Positions 12,343-22,248 of a DNA stretch of 64,000 nt are shown piece after piece. Source of the stretch: Bathymodiolus brooksi (lineage: Eukaryota > Mollusca > Bivalvia > Mytilida > Modiolidae); assembly GCA_963680875.1 (NCBI GenBank), contig OY804577.1, positions 108,325,906-108,389,905 on the forward strand, in the 5' to 3' direction. Position numbers and translations under genes: made by a program. The notes beneath the pieces were generated by a model. The model saw nothing but the letters and a program-made list of their open reading frames with translations. It did no database searches and was not told where the DNA came from. Within the stretch, counting starts at the first letter, position 1. Every line of letters starts with the position of its first letter.

Positions 12343-12967
12343 ATCTGTTGAACAAGAATTCACACCAATAACAATAAAGGTATGGAGTAAAATATGCAAA
12401 TAATACTCCCTAAAAAGAAAAAAAAATGTAGTGAAACTGCAATATTGAGATTGTCTCAACACCCAAAGTTATAAGCACACACATTTCTTTAAAATTTTGA
12501 GAGAAGAAAAAATATAATCATTTTGAAAAAAGTTGGGACAAATTGACCTGGGACAAATTGGAACTGGGACAAATTGACCAAAGTTGGGACGAATTGGTTT
12601 GGGACAAATTGGACTTGGGACAAATTGACCTGTATCTGTTAATGCATCAATTAAGAATTTTGTATCACTCTTGGATGAGCTTTGGATTCCAATTAACATA
12701 GCTGGGGTGGATCCAGGATTTCAAGTTAGGGGGGATGCATTTAAAAAAATTGCGCCGAGCAGAGGGAGTATTTCCCTGTATAGGTATCGGGTCCGTTCGC
12801 CCTAACTACACATTCGCCCTGGGTCCGTTCGCCCTAAAAGTGGGTCTGTTCGCCCTGATAATCAAGTAAAAAGTATTTTAATGAACATAATGCAATGTGA
12901 AAGGTGGCAACATCGATTATGTGACACTGGTAAAAATATTTTAACTATACCAAGGATTAATATAGTA

Positions 12968-14297
12968 CAGTAGATTCCGCTTATTTGCAAAGCCTATTTG
13001 TCAGAGAAAATTTTGCAATTAAGCGGACTTTGCGATAAAACGAAATGCTATTCAGACCGGAAGTATAGACTACAGGTGCCGTGACATTGACATTTTGTTT
13101 ACCTGGAGCTGATATTGCTGATATGTTGATAAAGTAAATGCATGAATGTAAATAATAAATTAGAATATTTAATGAAAGTCTTTGTTGTTTATTACTGGTG
13201 TAAATAATATTTCCATCATTTCTGTGGATTGGGGGAGCTTTTTGTGTACATCGAGTGTCACATGATCACGCGATAGATGTTACGTTTTGTGTACTGTAAA
13301 TGAGTTGTTACTAAATTAATGATAGTTACTGCAGTATCCATATTGTTATTTATAACTGTAGGGTTTTACTTTTCATCTTGGTAGGTTATTATCGATAGAT
13401 ATCTCTGTTGTTGACTTCATTCCGTTTCTGTGTAATGGGAGCTTTGTGTATTGAGGATTTGTGTAGTTGTTTATATCACGTGATGGTGGATATTTATAAC
13501 CATAGGATGACATTTTGCTTACTGAATGACGAACTCATTTTTCCCCTATGCTTTATAGCAAAATAAAAAAACCACAAGCCCAAAATCTGAATACTTTTCA
13601 TTATTAAATAAATAAAAAAATAATTAATCCGCTTTGATTTTTTGTTTGATGTTCTAATTTACATTAATTAATTAACAAACTAAGTAAACATATTTTAACT
13701 TCTCTTGAAGTTTTTAATCACTGATCAGCATTCATATTAATTTCTTTGATCACTAATTATGTGTTTTGAATTGCTGCGTGGCTGATTGTTACAAATCTAA
13801 AAATAGACACCAGGGCTTTTACCTGTAAGGTCACACACTTAATTATTGAATCTAAATGGCGAACTATCAACACTGATTGAGGTTACTGATAACACAAAAC
13901 GTTCTTTATTAGAGCTTTATTGAAGTTCAGGAAAAGGATTAAACACAAATAAACATGTAAATGGATTTTTATTAAAATATTCAATAGTTCAAAGCGTCTC
14001 CAAATGTCTGATCAGGTTATCACCACACGCCGTTTCAACATCGATCTGCATGAACAAAATCAATCAATTAGTTCAAAGGTGTATTGGATTTTTTTTCTCC
14101 TTCTTTTTTTATCAGTTCTAGAGTAGTTTTGCAAATAACCGACACTTTTATACATTTTTGGCAAAAATTGTCTTTGCAATAAAGCGAATTTTGCCATTAA
14201 CCGCTTTGCAATTAACCGCGTGTTTTAACGTTAAATGGATCGGTGTTTAAGTTTTTTTTGCAATAATACGAATTTTGCAATTAAGTGGAGTCTACTG
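12968..14297. mobile_element. pogo/Tc1-mariner-like nonautonomous element, 1330 bp
   Basis: Termini CAGTAGATTCCGCTTATTTG and, on the opposite strand, CAGTAGACTCCACTTAATTG. Flanked by TA on both sides (12966-12967, 14298-14299), and copy A retains the uninterrupted site at 686-687. Subterminal repeats of TTTGCAATTAAGCGGA type occur at both ends (13015-13035, 14170-14215). The interior is AT-rich with no transposase frame. Confidence 0.88.
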
Positions 14298-14647
14298 TAC
14301 TATATAAATCCTTGAATATACTTGGCATAAAATTATCTTTGTTTATGATTTCGGATGGTGACTAAGGATTTATATAGTACTATATAAATCCTTGACTATA
14401 CTTAGCATAAAATGATCTTTGTTTATGATTTCGGATGGTGACTAATATATATCTTTGCTTTGTATGCTTTTCAGTTTAACTTGTGCTTTATTTTAGTACT
14501 TAGCTATTTCTGCATGAATATTTTAAAATATGTTTTAAAAGTGCATGAATATTTTGCATGTTTTGAGTTGATTTGTTTATTTGCTTAATTATAGACTGCT
14601 TATAATTTGCATGAATGTACTTGTATGTGTAATATGTGTAATATATA

Positions 14648-15370
14648 TAATTACTTTTTTCTTCCAAGCTTCCGAATCGGGAAAATTTGCCTCCCCCTTC
14701 AAGTTAAATGGTCGTTCCCAAAGTCTTACACAAAATGGTGTGGGGGGGATTCTTCCGGGGCCACTGAACCCTGACACCTTTACACTGATTATGATGCCAA
14801 TTTTAGACCCCATCTCAGACTGTTGTCCAACTTAAGCCTCTATAAGGCCCAATTTTTGAAGAATAATCCAAGCAAAAACCTATACCCCTTTTCAGACAGT
14901 TGTGACAAAAAGTATACCCCATATGCCAGACATGTGCCAGACAGATAATCAAAAATAGGACCCTGATTGTCAGAACATCACCATGTATATAGGTAGTTAT
15001 CCCCTACACAACAGTCATTTTCATTTCGTCATTCGGCACAATATAGCTGGAATATCACTGATGTGCCACAGTGGTGTTTAGCAGTCAACAATCGATGAAT
15101 CAATCATTTCAACTGAATTCATCATTGCTAGATGAAGAACGATTTTTTTTTATATAACATGGAAAACAATGAACTATCCTTTTCTACGCTTAAATGATAC
15201 TTTCTCTATTTTTTTCATTTAATTTTTGTCTTGTCTTTCTCCAAGAAATTGTTTCGTTAAAATAGATTTTATTTCATTTTGTATTATATCGTTTCGTTTC
15301 GTTTCGGTCAATTTCGTTTCGATTTATTTCGTTTCGCATCGATTTCGTTTCGCTTCGCATTTTACAGGTA
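14648..15370. mobile_element. Right arm of the foldback element in copy B, with long inverted extension
   Basis: 15180-15370 matches 4025-4267. The adjoining 14665-15180 is the reverse complement of copy A 2890-3310, i.e. the inner side of the other arm. It includes a SINE-type tail (ATATAGCTGGAATATCACTG then GGTGTTTAGCAGTC, 15045-15090). Reading frames here are incidental. Confidence 0.65.
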
Positions 15371-16092
15371 CCCAAATTGAATGATAGTTGTTAAAAGTGA
15401 AATCTATATATACCATCAAATATCATTTATACTTCATTTATTTTTAATATCCTACATATAATTATCAGGGCGAACGGACCCGTAACCACAGGCACTTGTT
15501 TCTATCCATGGGAAGATCTGACTATCAATGCATTATACACAGGGGCTCACAGTTATATTTTCACATCACCAGGTATGTATTAATACATAAATACATACCT
15601 GATGTGAAAATTAACTGCGAGCCCTTGTCCTGTGCATTGATAGTCGATCTTCGCATGGATAGAAACAAGTGCTTGTGTTCTACATCCAAGGATGAAGATA
15701 CAGACAAAAAATTCCTTCGAAAGCATAATCTCAACGAAATTAGGGTGTTGTCATTTGTGTATGTTAATGGTTCCGGGTCCGTTCACGGATAGAAACAAGT
15801 ACCTGTGATGTAGAAACTGACCGAAAATTTCTTCGGAATCCTAATCTCAACGAGATTAGTAAAATTTATTCTTCCTTTTCTTCCAAAAGACTACATTTCG
15901 CATAATATCTCTGGTGAACGACTACTTACTTTCCAATAAGCCCAAAATTCACAGTGAAACAAATCGCCGAATTTTCGGTGACTTCCCTTCAGAATTCACC
16001 GAAACATCATTCACTTTCACTTTCGATTTCGTGGTCTAAAATGTAATAACCAAAATCAATGATGGTATGATTACGATTTTTCCCGTATTAAT

Positions 16093-18204
16093 AGGGACCG
16101 GCCATTATTTATCTCCAGGGGGAGGGGGGCGGCAAAATGTAAATTTGGAATGAGTAAGCATAACTGACCCCCCCTTTTAAGTTGTGTTAACATTTTTACT
16201 CCCCCCCCTTTTCAACTACTTCAAATCTCTTGACCCGCCCCTTTCCTGATTATTGTTGAAAGGCTTCTAATTTCATATGTTGCTATAAATTCCTATTAAC
16301 AAGGATAGTAGCTCATGGGAAATGGAACTAAAGGTTCTTCTGTGTTCATGAAGGCAACCACAACCACATCTAATGAAAAGGATACCAGGGTCGTAACTAC
16401 CCCAAAATTAAGTGTACTCAAATCTGTTTAAAAGTCTGGTGGAGGTGGAGGTGGCCTTACGGCAGGGGATCTGGGGTCCTGGCACTAAAAATGATCCCAC
16501 GGAAACCCAATTTTCATAAGCAACAAGTCAACTTTTGAACATAAATTTTGAGAAATAAAATATTAAGTAGAGCAATATAATACAAATATGTAGTTGACTT
16601 AGAAATTTTATTTTGTCAAATGCGTAGTGGGTTAAGCTTGATTTGGAATCGATTACAATTAACATATCGGCCAAAGAATCTACACGGTACACAGTAGACA
16701 CTATCACTATCTTGAGTTTTTGAATATTTCATCCAAGTGTGTTCAAGAAACCATTTAGCCTTTGCTCTCCTTGTAGAATTCGAGATTACCCTGAAAAAAA
16801 TATTAGCTAGTCTTCACTATTTTTACGCAAATTTTATTTCAAAGGAACATTTCTCGAATAGAAATAATTTATACTCTCTGTCAATGGTATGATAATGTAT
16901 AAACATGATAAACTGTAATCTCAATCAATTGGAAACGATGTCGATGTGCACCGGCTGTACAGACTGGAAAATGCAAATTCCATCCGCGTTAAACCAATAC
17001 TTTTTTTCGTATTCCGGTTCGTTCCATATGATACGTATCCAGGTTACCAGAAGATTTTAAAAGTTTACTAAAAGTAAACTAATATCAATATGCTTCCAAT
17101 AACGTTAACGATCCCATGATTGTGCTATTTGTTCTTGGGTGTGTGTTGTCAGGGGCGGATCCAGGGGGGGAGGGGGGGCACCCGGCGCGCGTCCCCCTAA
17201 AATTGGAAAAAATAAGATTTTTTGGCGTAAAATCGTGAATTTTCACACGAAATACCCTAACAATTTTCGCACCTGCCTCCGCGCGGCGCAATTTTTTTTA
17301 AGTGCGCCCCCCCCCCCCCCTAACTTGAAATCCTGGATCCGCCCCTGGTTGTGGTTTTCCTTTAAAAAGAAATACGATTAGTTTGTTTGTTCAAGCATGT
17401 GAAATAAAAAAAAAAATCATTCCTTAATAACAAATCCCCCACCCCAAACTCCATTCCTAAAACACGTGCACGACCATCGATCGGCATTGCACTTATATAA
17501 CACACACCGTTCTATGCTGATTCCGTAAATGATAAGCGTAGTTTCCGGAATTGAATATAGGTACATTAAGTAATTATTAACATGTTTGTATTTGTGTGAA
17601 TTTGATTTAGTTTATTAATTTAGTTTTATTCTACCCTATGTCCTAGATTTACCATGTTTTAATTTTTGTCAAAATTTTCGATATGTACGCAATTGCGTTT
17701 TTGCGTACGGGTTGCTACGCGCCTGGATACCCTTTAGTCACTTTGTTGTAATTTTGTGTTCACAGTCTTCAACAAGCAAGGAGCCCACTATTTAAAAAAG
17801 CTGCATCAAGAATTTTTGCCACAAATACAATGTACTATAACAATAGTTTTTTTAATATATTGAAATATTAATCGCAAATCAACAGTATTATGATAACAGA
17901 AATTTGCAAATTAAAAAATACTTTATAATACAACAAAGTATTCATAGTGCAAAAATTATCATTGGCAAAATGTATGACAAGGAAACATATTTTTCGGCTG
18001 AATATATTTATTTTCATTTTACATGCAAATAGATTTTATCTATAGTGTATGTTTAAAAAAATCATGACCCCCCCCCCCCCCCCCCCTGCTTGATCAATCA
18101 GAAAAGCAGTGACCCCCCCCCCCTCTATCAATTTCCAATTTTTTCATGACCCCCTACCTTTTTGCTGCCCCCGGCCCCCCGGAGATAAATAATGACCGGT
18201 CCCT
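16093..18204. mobile_element. 2.1-kb TIR element with AGGGACCGG ends
   Basis: Left end AGGGACCGGCCATTATTTAT; right end, read on the minus strand, AGGGACCGGTCATTATTTAT, with about 40 bp of inverted similarity followed by G-rich/C-rich runs (C22 at 18067-18086 region). It contains the MITE at 17150. 17353-18050 is AT-rich with no coding sequence. Target duplication unclear. Confidence 0.7.
17150..17347 (-). mobile_element. hAT-like MITE, 198 bp, 5-bp target duplication
   Basis: CAGGGGCGGATCCAGG ... CCTGGATCCGCCCCTG, flanked on both sides by GTTGT (17145-17149, 17348-17352). Inverted relative to 345-513. The interior contains the TTTGGCGTAAAATCGTGAA stretch shared with that copy, in opposite orientation. 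Confidence 0.85.
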
Positions 18205-18781
18205 TACCATTACTGACAAGTGCTAAAGAAAATTAAAAAACTGTTACTGTAGACTCGGGGACATGATAGCCACAACCCCTCCTTCCAAAACAACGAAAAA
18301 ATTGTATTGTATCATTCAGCTTCTATTTTCAGATTGATTTGTATATATACGATAATCTGATATCACAAAATAACTCAGTTTGTCACATATTTTGTTGCAA
18401 TATGTTCGTTTTTGCACGTCCAATAATAGCTAGAAGTCAGTGTTGGTTATTTGCCCTCCGTATTAGCCCTCGAATATCCGTATTGGTCCTCAAAAATCCG
18501 TGTTTGCCCCCGAATTTAACTTCCGGTATCTGCGCAGTGGTCTCAAAGAAAATATGTCAAAGTACAAGGAAAGATGGTGCATAAAATCGTATTTCAATCA
18601 AATTAAGACGTTTATAAAGTCTAAATAACTTGAAACGGAATAATTAGCTCAATTGTATACGTCGTCTTTAATAGGAATTTCCATTCAAATATCAACGTCT
18701 TGGGTAGATTTTACAAACACTTTCTAATGTCATTGTACAAAACTCGAAACAAAAATATTTGCAAGTTGAACAAAGGATCCG
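18205..18781. other. No gene seen
   Basis: AT-rich single-copy-looking sequence. 18443-18510 has three degenerate repeats of ATCCGTATT...CCCTC type. Nothing else recognised. Confidence 0.4.
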
Positions 18782-19945
18782 GATCGGAAAACTCTAGAAA
18801 CAATTTATATTACTTTTATAAGACCATTACTAGAATATGCGGGTGTTGTTTGGGATACCAAGACTCAAATACTAATTAACAAACTAGAAAATGTTCAGGT
18901 TGAGGCTGCTAGAATCGTGACTGGGGGTACCAGACTTGTATCCTTAAGTAATCTATATATTGAAACCGGGTGGGAAAAATTGAAAGATAGAAGGGAAAGG
19001 CATAGAACGATTCAATTTTATAAGATGTCAAATAATCTAACTCCTCAATATCTTAGTAACTTAATTCCGCAAAATTTCGGCATGATCCATGACCACAATA
19101 CTCGTCATACCTCACGTATTCCTCCAGTACGCACTCGAACATCGCTCTACGCAAGCTATTTCATACCCTCCAGTGTACAACTATGGAACAAACAGCCAGA
19201 AAATATTAAATCAAGCAAATCTGTTCAGATAATTAAATCAAATCTTCAACCCCAAAACAATACTAAACCCATTTATTATTATATTGGTACTCGACTGGGA
19301 CAAATTTTACACGCTAGGTTGCGTATGCAATGCAGCTCTCTCAATCATCACTTATTTCGTAAAAACATTGTAAATTCCCCATTTTGTCAATGTGGGACAA
19401 CAGAAACCACGGCCCATTTTCTGCTACATTGTCCCCGTCACAATGCAACAAGACTGAGATATATTCACACCATTAATTTACCAATTAACTTAAATACGGA
19501 TTTATTATTGTTTGGCTCTACAGACTTAACGAATACTCTAAATACAGATATATTCTTAAACGTGCAGAAGTTCATCATAAGTAGTAAACGATTCACCTCC
19601 TAACCATATTCACACAACTTAAACATGTTAAAAAAAAAAAAAAGCACTTGCACTTTTACACTTCATTTGTTTGTTTCTTTTTATTTATTTATTTTGTTCT
19701 TACTAAAGCACACCAAATAACATTGACAACGACTGATTAACACTTGATAATTCTCAATACACTTCTACCTTTCGATACTAATTAAACCTTGAACACCAGA
19801 TAACAACAGGGATACGGATTAATATAAGTTTAACCACTTGTTTCCGAATCCTATTGATTAATTTAAATGTATATATAATTTATATGTGTATTATCATAAT
19901 GTGTAATATTGAATTAATTAATAAAATATGTTTATACTAACAAAG
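18782..19945 (+). pseudogene. 5'-truncated CR1/Jockey-like LINE, ORF2 C-terminus and 3' UTR
   Basis: Open from 18782 to the stop at 19601-19603. Encodes DRKTLETIYITFIRPLLEYA, the EAARIVTGGTRLVSL segment, ETGWEKLKDRRERH, HDHNTRHTS, and a C-terminal CQCGTTETTAHFLLHCPRH zinc-knuckle-like motif (C-x-C...H-x4-C). This is the thumb and C-terminal region after the reverse transcriptase core. An A13 run follows at 19630, then a 3' UTR ending near AATAAAATATG (19920-19930). Same family as 27185-28620 on the other strand. Not functional: catalytic core and endonuclease are missing. Confidence 0.9.
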
Positions 19946-20049
19946 GCAACTCTCTTAAGAATTTATTTTCGCAATTTGTCAGTTCAAAGATCTTTTCTGC
20001 AATATAAAAGTCAATGCTTGAAAAAAGTCAATGTAAAATATGTGATAAA

Positions 20050-20188
20050 TAGATTATGACATGAAATTTTCCATATCGTCCCTGGTATCAACCCTCGACC
20101 CATATCAGCCTCCAGCTCCGCTGTCGGGCTTGATGTGGAAGTCTTGGGCTGATACCAGGGTCGATATGGAAAATGTCATGTAATAATC
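20050..20188. mobile_element. Palindromic MITE-like hairpin
   Basis: Arms TTTCCATATCGTCCCTGGTA and TACCAGGGTCGATATGGAAA flank a GC-richer loop with CGACCCATATCAGCCTCC and a partial inverse (GGGCTTGATGTGG). About 130 bp in all, no coding capacity. Confidence 0.65.
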
Positions 20189-20234
20189 TCTTAATATATA
20201 CAAATCGAAGATATATTTGTTAAACGACTGTTTG

Positions 20235-20405
20235 GTATAGAAAGTAAAAGTAAAGTAAAGTGAATTTTATTTAAAGTCGGCTTATATTTAACAAATAACA
20301 TCAGCTACATGAAGCTCTTAAAACCGATTAAAACATATACAAGCAAACATCAAATTTGTTAAAACAGACAAGCACAGATAAATCAAATATGAGCCCATAA
20401 AAAGC
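20235..20405 (-). mobile_element. LINE 3' terminal fragment
   Basis: Read on the minus strand it runs GAGCTTCATGTAGC ... GCCGACTTTAAATAAAAT then (AGTAAA)n-type tail, homologous to 1100-1197. Its 5' side on the plus-strand right contains CAAATATGAGCCCATAAAAA, nearly identical to the neighbouring satellite unit. Confidence 0.55.
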
Positions 20406-20407
20406 AA

Positions 20408-20775
20408 ATAGTGAGTGAGTGATTGTTGTTTAACGCTATAATTCAGCAATTTTTCAGCTATATCATGGCGAGAACAAGTTAATTTTCAATGAGATGATGA
20501 TGATGATGTCCGCTTTGTACTAGACCAACACGCAGAGTTAGATTTTTTTTTATAGTGCTCACTGAAGTAAGTCCGCGGGTAGACATGTCGCTCCGCTCGA
20601 ACACATTATTCTGATTCTGAGCCAACCAGTCTTTGCCCTTTCTCCTTATGCTGCGTGCTTAGCGGAGAAGCAACACATACCAATTTTTATTTTTGGTTTA
20701 ACCCGACCGGGGCTCGAACCCACGATCTACCGCACTCGAGGCGAGCACGCTAACCATTACGCCACCGATGTGGTA
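20408..20775 (-). mobile_element. SINE-B: tRNA-derived SINE, near full length
   Basis: On the minus strand the head (20775 downward) reads GGTGGCGTAATGGTTAGC (A-box-like) and GGGTTCGAGCCCC (B box), then a body and a tail ending ATAGCGTTAAACAACAATCA followed by (CTCA)n. A polymerase III-type promoter is therefore present. The satellite-like unit CATAAAAAGCAAATA lies on both sides, so it landed in that sequence. This is a SINE head, not a tRNA gene: the body has no acceptor stem. Confidence 0.88.
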
Positions 20776-21850
20776 AAAAAACCAAATAAGAGTACATAAA
20801 AAAGCAAATAAGAGCACATAAAAAAGCAAATAAGAGCACATAAAAAGCAAATAAGAGCACATAAAAAAGCAAATAAGAGCACATAAAAAGCAAATAAGAG
20901 CACATAAAAAGCAAATAAGAGCACATAAAAAGCAAATAAGAGCACATAAAAAAGCAAATAAGAGCACATAAAAAAGCAAATAAGAGCACATAAAAAAGCA
21001 AATAAGAGCACATAAAAAAGCAAATAAGAGCACATAAAAAGCAAATAAGAGCACATAAAAAGCAAATAAGAGCACATAAAAAGCAAATAAGAGCACATAA
21101 CAAGCAAATATGATCACATAAAAAGCAAATAAGATCACATAAAAAGCAAATAAGAGCACATAAAAAAGCAAATAAGAGCACATAAAAAGCAAATAAGATC
21201 ACATAAAAAGCAAATAAGATCACATAAAAAGCAAATAAGATCACATAAAAAGCAAATAAGAGCACATAAAAAGCAAATAAGAGCACATAAAAAAGCAAAT
21301 AAGAGCACATAACAAGCAAATATGATCACATAAAAAGCAAATAAGAGCACATAAAAAACCAAATAAGAGCACATAAAAAAGCAAATAAGAGCACATAAAA
21401 AAGCAAATAAGAGCACATAAAAAGCAAATAAGAGCACATAAAAAGCAAATAAGAGCACATAAAAAAGCAAATAAGAGCACATAAAAAAGCAAATAAGAGC
21501 ACATAAAAAAGCAAATAAGAGCACATAAAAAGCAAATAAGAGCACATAAAAAAGCAAATAAGAGCACATAAAAAAGCAAATAAGAGCACATAACAAGCAA
21601 ATAAGATCACATAAAAAAGCAAATAAGAGCACATAACAAGCAAATATGATCACATAAAAAGCAAATAAGATCACATAAAAAGCAAATAAGATCACATAAA
21701 AAGCAAATAAGAGCACATAAAAAGCAAATAAGAGCACATAAAAAAGCAAATAAGAGCACATAACAAGCAAATATGATCACATAAAAAGCAAATAAGATCA
21801 CATAAAAAAGCAAATAAGAGCACATAACAAGCAAATATGATCACATAAAA
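20776..21850 (+). repeat. 21/22-bp satellite AGCAAATAAGAGCACATAAA
   Basis: About 50 tandem units of 21 or 22 bp, the length difference being five or six A residues. Recurrent variants: ATAAGATCAC, ACAAGCAAATATGATCAC. All long Leu/Phe/Cys-rich minus-strand frames here are products of the repeat. A T-to-C/A variant class (ACAAGCAAATATGATC) recurs at 21100, 21310, 21635, 21765 and 21830, suggesting amplification of blocks. Confidence 0.97.
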
Positions 21851-21902
21851 ACAAGCACAAATTATGCAAATAAAAGCTGTTACTTTGCTTGCAATATATA
21901 TA

Positions 21903-22040
21903 TATTGCAAACAAAATCACAGATAAAGCAGAAAGACTATTCAGGCATGAGGAAGCACGGCTTGATATTTACTGGAACGGCAAAATCATTTCCCCCACCA
22001 CATTAATCGGAAATATAATTTTTAGACTGGTCAAATGAGG
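21903..22040 (+). other. Isolated coding-like stretch, unidentified
   Basis: An open frame of about 45 codons ends in TGA at 22037-22039 and contains ERLFRHEEARLDIYWNGK. Composition looks protein-like, but there is no start, no splice support and no family I recognise. It could be a transposon gene remnant. 22040-22248 shows nothing further. Confidence 0.2.
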
Positions 22041-22248
22041 ACATATTTCTGATCACACTTGCCGAGCTGTCAAGGGTTTTTGATGGCTCCGAGTGAGAAG
22101 AAGGGATCTGAGGGGCGAATCTCCCCCAGAAGATGAAGACAGTATGCTGATTCTGAAGAATTTTTCAGAACAAAATTGACTAATTATATAAATTTGTGTT
22201 ACTTATAAAACATTTAATAATAAGGAATATGCCTTCCCAATAGCACCT

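Larger units (their letters stand above)
12343..17085. repeat. Copy B of the duplicated segment
   Basis: Diverged second copy of 1-6045. Differences from copy A: internal deletion of the 345-513 MITE, insertion of a pogo-like element (12968-14297), a short tandem duplication at 14300-14450, loss of the LINE and left foldback arm, and no 52-bp array at its right edge. Confidence 0.9.

Noticed and set aside
20700..20775. tRNA-like sequence with A and B boxes (minus strand)
   Set aside because: It is the head of SINE-B: no matching acceptor stem, and it continues into a SINE body and tail seen at other loci.
20698..21910. Several overlapping hydrophobic frames (LLFAFYV repeats) resembling membrane proteins
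   Set aside because: Direct translation of the 21/22-bp satellite in shifting frames; unit length changes with A-run length, so no single frame is conserved.
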